64,000 bases of DNA from Nereocystis luetkeana (GCA_031213475.1 JARUPZ010000035.1:1625699-1689698); one strand, 5' to 3'. Counted from the stretch's first letter, positions 32,801-44,842 are shown. Numbers and translations: made by a program. The notes: a model not told the origin generated them from the letters alone.

Positions 32801-33656
32801 GTATTTATAGCCCCCGAGGGCCTCTGGGGTTAAAGGCCCCATCAGGTCTGCGAAAGCGAGTTGGAAAGGGAGGTTAACCTTGTGATCGGCGGCCTTGCAA
32901 TGAGCCAGCTGGTGACTCTTGCCCACGGCGCACACGTCGCAGTCTGGCACAGGCCCGTCGAAACTCACTCCATTGTTATCAAGGTTTTGAGATGGTTCAA
33001 GCTCGTGCGGTTGAGATGTCGTAGTCGCCGACGCCACAGGTTGGCGTTTCGCGCAGCCTGCATCGCCAGCGCCGGCCCGTTGCCACCGCCGGCGAGGTCC
33101 AGCGAGAAAGAATAAAGATCGTGCCCCAGCTCTTGGAGCGGAAACATGTGGCTGTGGGTTTCCAGCCTTGGGTTGGTGATATCAAAGATAGACACCACAC
33201 CGTTACGCGCAGCTTGCTTGGCCGAGAACAGGTTACGTCCTAGGCCAGGCACAATCAGGCACGAAAGCTTAATAAATCGTTGCACTCCTTTGTCGTCGAT
33301 GACCTGGTCCCGGAGCACTCCATGCGCGGTGCCATTCAATTGCCTCCCTCCTGCGGTTGAGATTTTTCGCGGCTCGTCCAACACCTTATATTATTTCACT
33401 CTGTCCTGAAATCCGGGGATGATGGCGGCGTCGAACTAGTGTCCTGACGCGCCACTGTCCACCAGCACATTCACGGGGTCGTTGCTGTAGCGTGTCCGCA
33501 GCCTCGCGGTGGGACCGATCGTGAGGGCCGACCCAACGTCCGTACTGGTGACGCCTCCAAAGACTTCGGGCTGTCCATGGGTGCTCTTGGCCTTTCGGGC
33601 TTACAGGGAGTTGTCAAACGAGAGCCACAGATAGTGGAGAATATCCACCATAACGT

Positions 33657-33767
33657 TTACGAGGGACCATAGTTAATAGGACCAAATCTTGTTAGCAAAA
33701 ATAGCGAGACATATAGCTGTTTGAGTGTACCTTAGGTCCTACCTGGTATTTAATATGGTCCCCCGTA
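33657..33767 (-). mobile_element. MITE family M, copy 4 (inside copia)
   Basis: TTACGAGGGACCATAGTTAA to ATGGTCCCCCGTAC with the reversed centre GGACCAAATCTTGTTAG. It lies between gag and the protease region of the copia element and so inserted after it. Confidence 0.8.
33740..33748. repeat. TACCTGGTA scar in MITE M4
   Basis: GGTCCTACCTGGTATTTAAT here corresponds to GGTCCTATTTAAAAT in copy 2, exactly 7 bp more at a TA. Confidence 0.7.
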
Positions 33768-34989
33768 CTAGAGCACGGGTCATAGCCGTCAAACCCCCGA
33801 CGATGTGCTCTCAGAATCCCAGTTGGTGGGCCGCTTCTTCCTCGACCATGAAGAGCGAGTCACCAGTCTCTTCTCCGCTGACGCCGCCGAAAGATCCGAA
33901 CAGCCCACTGGTGTCGACCGGTTCATCCGTGGGGCCGAATGACCAAAATGCTTTCTCCCACGTCGGCGCTTCCACTGCGGTGAATGAGATCGGGCGGTCG
34001 ATGTAGTTAGCGGCATAGTTGGCGTTACCGGCGTTTGCACTGCCGACACCATGCTGGGCACGGCAGTCCGCATCGATATGCGTAGTGCTCTTATGGAAAG
34101 AGCACCACTAATTTATATCTCCCCTTCCACTCGCGTCTCCTGATCCTGTCTTTCCGTGGCGAGGCAAGTGCTGTTTTCGCTGATGATGCTGCTGATCCCC
34201 CGGATTGGGCGTACGCCGGTGCTCCTTCTTCAGGGTGGCGCATTCCTGCGTGACGTGTCCGAATCCTTTGCAGTAGTTGCACTGCACGTCACTGCTGGTG
34301 TGTCCTACCACCTGCATGGCAATGCCGCGGCCTGCGATCGGCTTAGCGTTGATGGAGCGCGAAAGGTTGTCGACGTACATAGTGTGTACCATGCACCGAA
34401 TGTCGTCCAGTCCAAAGTCCCGCCTCTCGTCGTGCACTGTCCGTCTCATTCCCTCGAGGAGGTCACGGCATTCGTCCAGAACGAAAAATAAGTCGTCCGG
34501 ATCCTGGCCGGGGTCCATCTTCGCGTTGACGAGTTTTTCGTGGCACGCCTTTCTGGCCTCCTTAAAGTGGCCGTTGTACTTCTCAGTCAAAACCTTCCAC
34601 GCCAGCTGTCCATGCCCCGCTCCGTCTTCTGGCCGCTTCTCCTCGGGTTTCTTCACGGTATTTTTGGCGGAGCCAGATGTGGTGAGAAGTAGAACCACTC
34701 CAGAGATCTTGATTCGCCTGTAGCCATTTGTGCTCAGCGACGGCATTAAGCGTCGCGGTGTCGGTGATGCCCGGAGTAGATGATGGCTGGGCCTTGCCTT
34801 GAAACACTTCGAATACGACCTCGCTGTAGAGAGACAGGCAGACGCGCAGCTTGCTCTTGTATTCTCGAAACGACTCCTAGTCCTTGCCGGCGAAGACGGG
34901 GCAAACTCTTGATGACTGCCTGGATGTTGTTGGACGCCACGCCCTCCGTGGCGACCTCTCGACGCTACGGCGGGACGGTTCCTTCGAGG

Positions 34990-35345
34990 CGCACGATATA
35001 GTAGATAAAAGAGGAATCTGGGTCTCGGTCGCTGTACTGTAAACCAAAGAAACAAAGAAACAAACAGACGTATACAGACAAACAAACGAACGAACAGGCA
35101 AACCAACAGACAAACTCGCCCGAGTCTGTGTTGGGACATAGGGTAGATACAATAGAGTAGATAAAGACGAACTCGAGTCTCGGTCACGGAGTTGAAAAAT
35201 ATAACAAACACCCTCCCGTGTCTGTGTTGGGCCGTTGAATCGCGGAACCGAGTTGTGTCGTCGGATCGCTGAAAAATCAGAATAAAGCAGAGGAGCTTTG
35301 TGTAAAATCAAAATAAGGCTGAGAAGCTCTGGGTAAAATCCCCAG
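34990..35345. repeat. Short tandem and simple repeats upstream of copia gag
   Basis: There is a degenerate (AAAC)n at 35,041-35,117, a repeated TAGATAAA...TCTCGGTC unit, a repeated GTCTGTGTTGGG, and a two-copy unit of about 36 bp (AAAATCARAATAA...AGCTYTG) at 35,274-35,340. They sit in the expected untranslated leader of the element. Confidence 0.55.
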
Positions 35346-35412
35346 CTGCTGCTCCTGCTCTTGCTCCGGGCCCACGAAGGTTCCCGATGCACGCGCCGCG
35401 CTGAAAAACGAT

Positions 35413-35424
35413 GGCTCAAAAACC
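35413..35424 (-). promoter_or_regulatory. Probable copia primer-binding site
   Basis: The minus strand reads GGTTTTTGAGCC, one base away in type from the GGTTATGAGCC site of the tandem LTR array. It lies 5 bp from repeat B. It fits the half initiator-tRNA primer used by copia-type elements. Confidence 0.45.
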
Positions 35425-35429
35425 TGTCC

Positions 35430-35552
35430 AGAATATTCGATGATACCCCCTGCCAGTAGGGGCTGCAAAGATTGGCGCTGTCAGTCTTTCGACAGACCGA
35501 GCAGACACGCTGTGTGTCGAGGATGTAAAGAATGTATGACTCTTGTAGAAAG
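35430..35552 (-). repeat. Repeat B, right copy: probable 5' LTR end of copia element
   Basis: This aligns with 29,674-29,800 over about 125 bp. Similarity fades beyond, so the full LTR length is not resolved. Confidence 0.55.
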
Positions 35553-35579
35553 GCCGCTAAAGACCGCTTCAGGGCAATA

Positions 35580-36230
35580 AATGCTTAGGACGATGAACTG
35601 TGGTAAGTTCAGATGCGGTTTGACGAGTGAACCGTGGGGTGTGTGCAAACACTCCAGGTCCTCAATCTTGATGGCTTCCTACAGCAACGTCTATCGACGA
35701 CTGCTTGTGGCTGCAACTCGTCGACTACAAGAACTGCTGAACAGGTGATCCAAATATCCCGTTACTCATAATGCGGTGTAATTAGTTGAACGGCAATTTA
35801 CGAAGCATTGACTCAATAGGCTACGTACATGCTGCCTATTTCTTAACACAACTGGCGTTGTCGTCGACTGTAGCTATTTTTAGCAGGATATACTAGAAAA
35901 AAGCCAACCAATGGTACACTGCTCGACTGTAGTCTCAGCTTGCGTCGCTCGTGGTTGCGCGAGCGACGCCGCTTCCTCGAGTTTTGTTCCTCAATTTCAG
36001 CGTCCGGGTAGTCCTAGCTTTTTAGTTGCCTACTTTCGTGTACCCGGATGTTCGGACTCGTAGTTGTCTGATTTCGATGTTGAATAAGTGTAACCGACGT
36101 CCGCCTCGCAAGTTAGAGGTGTGGGAGTGGGTTGTGAAGCGCCGCATCTTCGATCCCTTCTCCGAATTATCCGGATGGGTTTGGTTCCTACCTGAGCTTT
36201 CTATGAACCTGCATATTTGGTATACGGTCC
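35580..36230. other. No recognised gene
   Basis: No supported frame and no match within the window. A short inverted repeat around GCTTGCGTCGCTCGTGG...GCGCGAGCGACGC lies near 35,938-35,970. Confidence 0.35.
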
Positions 36231-36238
36231 TTCAGGGG

Positions 36239-36502
36239 GGTCTAGTGTTGGGGTATCCCTTCTCCCCTGTTGCAGTGTTACGATTTGTAGCAATTTTTCC
36301 CCTTATAATACCTGGCAGGCGTTACCTGCTGCCTGGCTGATGAATATCTCACCCTTTTGTTCAGAAGGCTTTCGACGAGCAAGCAAGCGACTCATGCAAG
36401 AATGATAGCCTCCAAGCAAGTGACCAGAGCAGACCCAGAAGCACTACCTGCTGTTAATAGTAGGAGTCGATCCCTAGGTCCATACTGCCGCAAACCATAA
36501 CA
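36239..36502 (+). repeat. Interspersed repeat A, right copy
   Basis: See the left copy at 29,061. This copy lacks the TACCAGGTA insertion and carries TTAATAGTAG near 36,455 where the left copy has AGCTGTAC. Confidence 0.65.
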
Positions 36503-36519
36503 TACGGCCACGCGTCACG

Positions 36520-37610
36520 AAAGTACACTATTGAAAACCGGTACCTACACCGCTGAAACTATAAAGGAAGTGAACACGAGAACAACAGAACAGGTGAACA
36601 CCAGGGGAAACCCAAGAGAGAACAAACGAAGAATCAAAAGTTCACCGATGCCACTTTCACGGTGCTGCAGGCACCGGTACCGCCTTCAATCGAGGAGTTT
36701 CCAAGCCTACCGTACCCATGCTGAACCGCGGCAGAAAATACGAAGGTGTAAGTAATTGCCACCCTTTCAGATCTGATTGGTGAAACGTAGGTTAGGAGCC
36801 AGTGAAGTCAGTCGAGGGGGGACTGCATCATCATTGGTACACTTCTGTCAAGTTCTAATGTCTGATTATTATTCTTGCCAAACCCGACAATGTGTATGTA
36901 GCATGATGAGCTTTAACGTTGATCACTCACGAGCACTCCGAAAGAAGAAACCCACGGGAGCAAAAAAATAGCCGTGATTGATACGAGCACCTTCCGCTTT
37001 TTCACTCACCGGGTTAGTAGATAGATACCCCCGTTGTACGTGGAAGGTACGCATATAATTGAAATAGGCGCTGCCTGCGCATTGTCGGAAGGCCAAAGGA
37101 ATAATGATGCACGCGTCGTGTGTTACCTTGATGTGCCGATCTTATGCACAGGCCCAAAAACACCGGTAGATTACGTTGACTCTTCACCCAACCAAATGTG
37201 CGACCGCATCGGTAACGCGCACGGTACTGAGCAGCAGCAGGTACCGGTGGGATCGGGGCCGCGGACTCGATCGGCCCGCTGCTGTGATGGGGCGCAGCAG
37301 TTGCCTCCGGTGCCGGCATCCATGCCGGTGCGCGCCGTGGATGACGAATGGGGTCCCCCGGATGGGTGTGGCATCCAACGTACCCCCGGTGTCAACCCAA
37401 CGGTCGGAAAACAAATAACAAATATATCCCCGGGTGGCTGTCGCCACCGCACCTGCCCCTCTCGGGGGTCAGATCGGGTCAACGTGCCCAAGCGCCAGTG
37501 GTGACAGCAGCCTGCTCAGCTGTTGCAACGGGAGCTATGGGTTAAATTGGCACCCGGCACGGCACCTGAACGTGGGAGTGTGGTGAGTTTGAGCTTTATT
37601 TTTTCCAATC
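36520..37610. other. No recognised gene; one arm of inverted-repeat family
   Basis: 36,880-36,965 resembles one arm of the 26,210-26,510 element (ACAATGTGTATGTAGCATGA, CTCCGAAAGAAGAAACCCAC). 37,040-37,100 resembles the reverse complement of 38,430-38,515 around GGCGCTGCCTGCGCATTG. A 156-codon frame at 37,034-37,504 has no recognisable domain. Confidence 0.35.
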
Positions 37611-37614
37611 CGCC

Positions 37615-37616
<2 letters not shown>

Positions 37617-37683
<67 letters not shown>

Positions 37684-37691
37684 TCATATAT
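37617..37691. repeat. (TA)n microsatellite
   Basis: About 75 bp of alternating TA with few interruptions. Confidence 0.95.
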
Positions 37692-37696
37692 ACTGT

Positions 37697-37770
37697 TATA
37701 AGGAGTACCTTGGGCTGGGTAATCAATCGATCTTTTACCCTTATAGCTCAGTAGGTAACACCTTCACAAT
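37697..37770 (+). mobile_element. SINE S2, head only
   Basis: TTATAAGGAGTACCTTGGGC and CTTATAGCTCAGTAGGTAAC match the S2 head and box A; the copy stops at CACCTTCACAATAC. Confidence 0.65.
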
Positions 37771-37779
37771 ACATACGAA

Positions 37780-38870
37780 TCGTATATATGTATAATTATA
37801 ATAGATATACATATATATATGATATATATATTCTCTGTCGTGGTCTTGCAGGGGGGTGTGCTATCCTGCGTGCCATACCTTATTATGGCCCACCCCGTAG
37901 CATTTGTGTTTTTCAAGTGGCGTTGATAGTCAGAAATGTGATTTTTTTTTTCAGAGGATGCTGTACGATACATTCGTGATCGCACAGACGAGAAAACGGA
38001 ATCGATGCTGATCGCGAGAAACTAACAAATATCGCAGCACGAAGATAAAGTATGTTACGCAATTATGCATCAAAAAACGAATCTCGGGAACCGGCCAGAA
38101 TGCGTGATTTGGGGTAAAGCATTGAACATATCACGCGTTTTCGTTTTTCGGACAATTTAAGAAAACGGCCCTGCGAGAGTGAATGCGATGTATCGATTGA
38201 CGGCCGGAGTTGATTTCAAAAACGCACATAAATGGTGTTCAGAAATTAACGTATTTTGCAAAAAAACGAGGCAAAATAACGTTGAATCAGTACTCCTCAA
38301 TTTGCCATCTGACAATGTGTAGTGTGAGTGTCCACAACCAAAAACATGATGAAAAAACAGAGAATCCAGACCACGAAAAGCAAAAGCGCGAGACGCTGTT
38401 GCCCATAACCAGAATTTTCGAAAACTAGATGTACCTCACTGTTCTTCTCATTAGTATTATTTTTGCCACCTGCCAAAGCGCAGGCAGCCCTTATTCCAAT
38501 CACACCCTCCACATATAGAAGGGTAAAAGTATTTCAATAACTTTAAACATGGCAGGTGCTACGTGTCAACTAGATCTGAATGCTTGACGAAAATATACCA
38601 AATAACGCAGCCTATGAATGGCTCTAGATTCCTGGCCGACGTTTCACCGGTCAAATCTGAAAGGGTGACATTTATTTACTTCGAAGTATGCTTTACCAAT
38701 CAAATCTAATCAAGTGACGAATTCATCCAGATTGTGTTCTCCCTCATGAAAATATCGACACACCGATTACACGAAGATGCTTTGCAACGACCGGCCTACA
38801 AAATCCGCAAGCAGTATGTTCTCAGACTCATTTGCTTCCCCGTTTCAGGCGGAATATCTCCAATCCTTTA
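37780..38870. other. No recognised gene
   Basis: AT-rich on the left. 38,300-38,345 has a short fragment of the inverted-repeat family (CCATCTGACAATGTGTAG). No supported frame. Confidence 0.35.
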
Positions 38871-38873
38871 CTT

Positions 38874-41770
38874 TTAATAGACTTCTTCTGTCCTTACAAA
38901 TTCCCACTCGGCATCTACATGTGCCAACCCCACGCCATCGGCATCAGCCCTCCCTCCTCTTCCCTCCTCCCTCCCATATCGCTCGACGACCCCGTAAAAT
39001 GCGAGCTTGCACCGGTGAACTCGGCATGAAATCGCAATCTGAGAGGCCACTGGAACTATCTGTAAATGGCGTCCTTTGCAGATGCCTTTCTTGGCCATTG
39101 CCTTCCCATCTCTTCCTCCGTCAACACTCGTTGCCAGCTGATCGATGAATTCGCTTCCTTCTCTTTCGATACGCCCAACGTTTTCCACCGCAAGGCTGAT
39201 GAGTTTGTGGCTGCGCTCGTCAAACGACACATGTCCAACGCCGGCATAGTAATTTCGCTTTCGCGCCTCAGAAGTTGAAGCAGCTGGTCTATCTTGGTCA
39301 GCACTTCCGACACGCAGGTGAACCCCTGATTGGGGGCCCGCCCAGGCGACATCGATGAGTATTCTCGTGTGTCGGAAATCCGATGCCGACGCGCTTCGGA
39401 GGCCTCCCCCCTCGATAACGATGTCCACACGCAGGTCTCTGTTGGTGTGAAAGAGCGCACTGCTTTCCACTTGCTGGCGGACGGACATCCGCTTCAGGAA
39501 GCGGGAAGTTGCGTAGATCAACGGCTGACGTTGGTTTACCCGCGCTCCTGCGCGGTGGCACAAAAGTGCATGTCGCGTGTTGACATCCGCTGCACCACAG
39601 ATGGGGCGCGTCGCCGCCAACTGCTCCTCGATCCCCAATATGTCGCCGCCCTGCGTACAGGAACCCCTGGGCTGGTATGACGCGTCGAGCGTCCACCGGC
39701 CTCGCTCGTAACCACGCGGCAGCTCCTGACCCTGACTGACTCCGTTGCCTGGCATCTGCGCATTCGCGGGTATCTCTCTCTCCGAAAGGACTTACCCCCT
39801 CTATTACGGGGGACCACTGTTAATAGGACCTACGGTACACACCAAAACCTATATTTTTTCCTTTTTTTACCATCAATATTTTGGTCCTATTAACTATGGT
39901 CCCCCGTAATAGTGGGCGTGCATGGATGAGGACTCCGTCCAGAGATGTGATGTACCGGTCGTACCGCTCCCGGCTGACCTTTGTTCCAAGTTTTTCGTCG
40001 GCTTTGAGGGAGTTGGTGGTACCGGCGTCGTTTTCTGCCAACACCTCTCGCTCCGAATTCTCGGATGCGCTTAGCTCATCAGGTCGGAAAGCCCTGTCCC
40101 TCCAGAGCCCGCGGCACTAATTCAACCATCTCCTCGGTAACCCCGCCATCCTCTCGGAGGCCTCGCACTCCCTCCCAAATACTGGTCACCAAGTTCTGAA
40201 CCTGGTAGGTTCCTCCGTACCTTCTCCCCCTGACTGCCAAAGAGGTCAGTCAGAAGTGCGGGTAGCCGTTCCGCCTTGCACCACTCCTCGAAGAACGACG
40301 ATCCCTCCGCCAATCCAAGAAGATCGATAAGGTTTTCGAGCATCCACATTGCGCCGGGGACAGCTTTGGGCCCATCACTCGCTTGACATACACCGTTCGC
40401 TGCACCATAAAGCCGGTGGCTATGAGGTCGGCCGCTTGTGTATCCGGCATTCGTGGCAGTATCCGCACGAGTTGTTCCGCCCCCCATCTCGCGCGATTCC
40501 AATGGCGCTTTCTATCGCAAACAACTCGTCAGTGCCGACGGGTACCCCAACCACCTTTATCCCTCCCTCGTCCACGATGCGGACACCCACTCCAGCCAAA
40601 AATGATGTATTTTCCGGCGTGGGCACGTGCCCCTCCGCGGCCAAGGTAACCGTCTTACTCTGGTTGAGGTGTATTCCCCTCGCTGTCAACTCTCGCTTGA
40701 GGAAGGGCACCACTCCCACCATCCCGGGTGATATCTCGTCGGCCGCGGTAATAGCGTCGTCGAGGTATGCATCGGCTTCGACCCCCTGCGACCCGTACTT
40801 CCCGAATCCTCGTAATCACTGACTGCAGCGGCAGGCAGAACAGAGCCGGTCCCATAGCGTCTCCTTGTTCCACCTCACGGGAGAATTCGAGCTTAGTCCT
40901 TTCTCCCGAGTCCATCTGGATGAACACTGCGGCGAGCCTCTCACCATAGCGTTTGGCTACGAACCCCGCAAGCGCTGGCGTGCAAGCGGCCACCTGCTCG
41001 AGCATGGCATGGGTTTCCGTAAGATCGAGTTGAACGCGCCAGACGCGTCCGTCAGGATAATCCAGTTGCCTGCCTCATGGTGTATTCGGGCACGCAACGC
41101 TACATGCTCAACCCCTCCCGACACCCCAGCCCCAAACTGCCTTGGTTCGTCATTGAGCTCCTCCATGCGCGATCCCCACTCCCTTACTATCCCTGTCGCA
41201 ATAATGCGCCTCCAACGTCATCCCCACACAAAGGGCCCCCCAGGGCCGTCGGGCTTGACTGCAGGAAGAGCTCCCAAAATGCCGGCGGGAAAGCGTCAGA
41301 TTCATCCACCATCCTCCTCCAGAAGGCTTCGATGCCGGCGCCGAATTGTTCTTGGCCAAATTGGGATGATAGACTGCAGGTGCGAAAAGCGCGGGTCGTC
41401 ACTCCCCGCTCCTGATAGTGCGTTGCGAGAGTTGATGATCGCCGCCTGAGGGTTAAGCTCTCCTCCCGTGCACCACCACGTGGGGGCCGCTCCCTTCCTC
41501 TGGTTCGGCCACACTTGCCACCCTAGCAGCCGCCGTTGCTACCTGGACGAAGATTCGGTCTTCTTCCAGGAATTGCGCCTTTACTATTGCCCATGTAGCC
41601 TCATTGCCGGGGTCGCGCGGGCCCCCTAGAAGGCCACGCGCTGCTGCTGTTATCCCCCCTTGGTGTCTGCATGTCGATGCGACCCTCTCGGAATTGGTCG
41701 CGTGCGTTGCTTCGCGTGCTGGCTCTCGGAGACGTGTCTCCGTGCCTTCGGTGTACTCCAAAACCCATCG
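38874..41770 (-). pseudogene. Non-LTR retrotransposon with reverse transcriptase and R2-type endonuclease-like end
   Basis: Going leftwards, 41,453-41,761 holds an N-terminal helical region. 40,957-41,166 has WIILTDASGAFNSILRKPM, the first catalytic aspartate block of the polymerase. 40,655-41,005 has REVEQGDAMGPALFCLPLQ, the palm. The expected YxDD block near 40,760 is frameshifted. The thumb follows in 40,250-40,720 (RGIHLNQSKTVTL, GVPVGTDE). After a MITE, the frame at 38,874-39,755 has HALLCHRAGARVN, then DLRVDIVI and ILIDVAWA. This order (Cys/His cluster, R-x-D, then I-D-V) resembles the restriction-like endonuclease that follows the polymerase in R2/CRE-type elements. That assignment is inferred. 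Several frameshifts make it inactive. Confidence 0.75.
39804..39909 (+). mobile_element. MITE family M, copy 5 (inside LINE)
   Basis: TTACGGGGGACCACTGTTAA to GGTCCCCCGTAA, 106 bp, flanked by TA. It separates the polymerase and endonuclease-like parts of the LINE. Confidence 0.9.
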
Positions 41771-41799
41771 GAGAATCGGGGTCAGGTCCCCACGTTAGG

Positions 41800-43580
41800 T
41801 AGACTTGAACCTCGCCGTCCGTCCTGAGAGTTCAGCAGGGCGGATAGGGTGTATCACAGCTTGAGCGCACGCTAAAGGGAGTTCGGTGTGTTCGGGCCCC
41901 AGCTCGGTCGGTGCACCCGCAAAGCGTGGCTGACGAGACCGAGCGAGTGGGTGATAAGCTTGGCGTGAACAGTTGCCAGTTTTGGCTGCACGAGACCGAG
42001 CCAAGTTGCCAGTTTCGGCTGCACTATGACGACGGTGATGAACCGCATCTGGAGGTTGTTCTAGGACACTTTGTCGAAGGGATCTGCCACCTCCAAACTT
42101 TCTACGCCTGGCGGCGTCCCTCGTCGTCCTCTTCGCGCCTCTCCCTTAGGGCAGCGTCTGCACATCGACGACCGGAATCGGCCTTTACAGCGGCATCAAG
42201 GGCCTCCTGTCTCCCGTGAAGGGCTCCGCACCCAACCTCGCTGCAGACGAGCGGCGCTTGTGTCCCCCTTCGCGCACAAACGAATGATGCCGTTACCTGC
42301 GCGCTGAGACGGACGTTTTAACGGTGTCTTCGATATTTCGAACAACCTACTTCTCAAGGAGAAAACTTGTACCTTGGTGACCATGGAAGCTTGGGAGTTT
42401 CGAAGTAGATAGACTATACCATTGTTTCTCAAAGTTTTATCTCCTCTTCACATTGTCCTTTTTCGTTTCTTTTCCAAATAGACCCCTCCCTTTTTTTTCG
42501 CAGTAGCAGCAGCAGTAGCGTTTGAATAAATCGGCGTGGTGCTTTCGGAGCTCTCATTTTTTCATTTTGTGGCACCGGCAGCGGCAGCGGCAGCTGCGTA
42601 TTGTAAATGAAGCGACAACCTCGGCAACTGCAACAGCGACAGCAGAAACAACCGCGGCAGCAAACATCGACATAGTGAAGTATTTCGCAGTTTTAAGTGA
42701 GAGAGCGTGTGCGTTAGTTTTATTTTGCGTTTTTGATTTTGGTGGCTTGCGCCTTGTTAAGGTACTGAGACGTACCGAGACCAGAGGCATAAGCCCACCA
42801 CTATGATACGCGCTATCTCGATTCAATATTTTCTCAGAATGATCCAAACCCTACGAGACCCGGACACCCAATAACAAGCGGGCAAGCTGTCCCGGGCTGA
42901 ACTTGTTTTTGGAGAATGGGTGCGTTCCACACTAACTTCAGTATATAAATGCGGCGCGAATTTCATGTTTTCCTGTAACTATGTATCCGCTTGCCTTTCA
43001 CATTGCTCGAATTCTTACTATATAGGTGTCCTGTACTGTGCTGGCTCCGTCCCCGGCGCGGGTATTCATTGTGCTGAGTTGGCTCGCGAAACAGAGACTG
43101 AGAGATCCACCTGGGCCAGGCACGGAACCACTCCTGGAGCCGAAGAAAAGCCAGCAGTTCCAACTTGAAAACCAGCATCCGACATTCAAAGGATGCCGAA
43201 CCAAGGTGACTCGGATAGTGGATCGCTTGAATGCTAGGGGTTGCCTCGGTGACGAGGAGGAGGGGGTGTAGACCCGGGACGCCATGAGGCGGTGGAGCAT
43301 GAAGTGGAAAACATAGATTTCATCGAAATCGAAGTCGAAGTCGAAGTACTATTAATAGTAGAGGTGACAAAAAGAGACTGTTCCTCGTCCGTCATGTAAA
43401 GGGTCATCTGGGACCCTCATAATGGAACAATAACTCCTCGAAAATATTTTGGCTCCCGGGTCAATCTCCGTAGATCTTTGGCAGATACACCTTAGTCGAT
43501 ATTGACGCAAGTATACCATGAAATCCTACAGCCTCTCTGCTTGCTACATTGTCATACTATTATTAGTTTTTATGATGTGC
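41800..43580. other. No recognised gene; trinucleotide-rich patches
   Basis: 41,800-42,310 may be the degraded 5' part of the LINE but no motif was seen. 42,503-42,525 (AGCAGCAGCAGTAGC) and 42,573-42,600 (GGCAGCGGCAGCGGCAGC) are short trinucleotide repeats. 43,321-43,347 repeats GAAGTC and is followed by TATTAATA at 43,350-43,357. Confidence 0.35.
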
Positions 43581-43582
43581 TA

Positions 43583-43694
43583 TTACGGGGGACCATAGTT
43601 AATAGGACCAAATATTGTTAGTAAAAATGGTTAAATATATACCTGGTAGGTTTTTATGTATACCATAGGTCCTATTAACTACGGTCCCCCGTGA
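43583..43694 (-). mobile_element. MITE family M, copy 6
   Basis: TTACGGGGGACCATAGTTAA to CGGTCCCCCGTGA with reversed centre and TA on the left. It contains the scar at 43,640. Confidence 0.85.
43640..43648. repeat. TACCTGGTA scar in MITE M6
   Basis: TATATACCTGGTAGGTTTTT here against the reverse of copy 1 (TATATAGGTTTTT) and copy 8 (CATATAGGTTTTT). The sole difference at this point is 7 bp at a TA. Confidence 0.75.
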
Positions 43695-43699
43695 TCCTG

Positions 43700-44430
43700 T
43701 AGATCCACAATCATCTAACTTGAGTCATCATGATGTGACACTACAAGTAGTAGTGGTATTCCCCGGGAGACAGAAAATTCGAAATGCACTTGTAGAAAGA
43801 CACAGCTGTCTCTCTCCTTCAAACCCACTCTAAGCCCAAAAGCTCAATATCAAAGAAAGTTATCAACTCTACTGGAAGTAATTCAACCCCGACGCCTCTC
43901 CGGTAATCAACACGGCGCCGTCGAAGCTGGGACATTTCTGTCGCGGTATCAGACGAGAGTACGTAGTATACAAAAATACACTACGATCAATCACCAAGAC
44001 AAGAATCGCAAAAATCCCAACGCACGCTCACGGAGTAACACACCATAAACCATACTTCGAGCACCGATTTATCTACCCATACCGAAAATCTCGCGAGTCC
44101 CAGAAATACAAGTTGCTCTGATACTCATCAGCTACAAGAAAACCTATCCGACGTTAGCTCACGCGCCGAACAGCACACCCAAATACCACGAGGCAAGATT
44201 TTTCGACACACAAAGGAGGAACAAGCCCGACAACTTCAGTAACGACCGCACTAAAGCTCATGTGATCGTCTACAGTAGTTCTCTTGAGGGGCTGCGATGG
44301 CGCCGTGCCCGCAGATAGCTGGCTGTGCCTCACATCGGGGAGCAATACGAACGACCCTGTAGATTTTGCTTCGGTCTGTGGCAGAATTGTTCAATAGAGC
44401 TCACCATTTTTTTTAGATTTGGTCTGATTT
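43700..44430. other. No recognised gene
   Basis: No supported frame or repeat match. Confidence 0.35.
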
Positions 44431-44436
44431 TGTCAG

Positions 44437-44486
44437 GGTCAGGGTTAGGGTTGGTCTGATTGGCTTAGGGTTAGGGTTAGAGTTAC
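44437..44486 (+). repeat. Interstitial telomere-like TTAGGG repeats
   Basis: CAGGGTTAGGGTTGG and GGCTTAGGGTTAGGGTTAGA are short degenerate runs of the TTAGGG telomere unit, separated by a repeated GGTCTGATT. Confidence 0.7.
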
Positions 44487-44489
44487 ACT

Positions 44490-44838
44490 GTGTGTCAACC
44501 ATTTCCCCGAGTAAGCGGTAAGAAACCCTCAAAATGCTCCCACTCGCATCACGAGGAAGCCGTTCATTGGTCAAACTACCGAAAAATCAACAGCTTCAAT
44601 AAAAAATAAGATAATCTGCCTTTCACGTATGAAGAATTGCCTGAATTCACCCCCCTTAAATTCAACATCGCAGGTGAAGTATGCGTTTCGGACGAGGCCG
44701 TGAACTCGAGCGAGGTCGATGCTGTATGCATAGAGATCCTCGTGATGCACACGCGGAACCGCATAGGTGAGAAGGCCAACGAGGTGTGGAGGCGAGGGAA
44801 GGCGAGGGGAGGAGTTGGAGGGGTGCAGTGCAGGGGGG
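44490..44838. other. No recognised gene
   Basis: A 115-codon plus frame from 44,637 runs into repeat RP5; no domain was recognised. Confidence 0.3.
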
Positions 44839-44842
44839 GGGG

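Larger units (their letters stand above)
29980..34880 (-). pseudogene. Ty1/copia gag-pol polyprotein, degraded
   Basis: Domains run in copia order from right to left. Gag (34,108-34,640) has the zinc knuckle CNYCKGFGHVTQEC, which binds element RNA. The protease motif VLVDSGASGH is at about 33,440-33,470, followed by an in-frame TAG. The GAG-pre-integrase region (LWRRRLRHLNRTS) is at 33,000-33,110. Integrase has acidic residues in FADLMGP, VDKGGEF and YERVGRT (32,550-32,860). Reverse transcriptase includes CRQLDYNTAFLNADVTEEVY (31,140-31,200) and a degraded active site SNVDDVLLL (about 30,935). RNase H spans 29,980-30,500 (FSDANWG, YIDNTSARHVARN). Integrase precedes reverse transcriptase, which is diagnostic of copia. 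Many frameshifts and stops, plus a MITE at 33,657, show it is dead. Confidence 0.9.

Noticed and set aside
29061-36502. Repeats A as the LTR pair of the copia element
   Set aside because: Order relative to repeat B is mirrored between the two sides and the left A lies outside the expected LTR, so only B is treated as a probable LTR remnant.
37034-37504. 156-codon plus-strand frame
   Set aside because: No domain, an overlapping minus-strand frame of similar length, and no supporting context.
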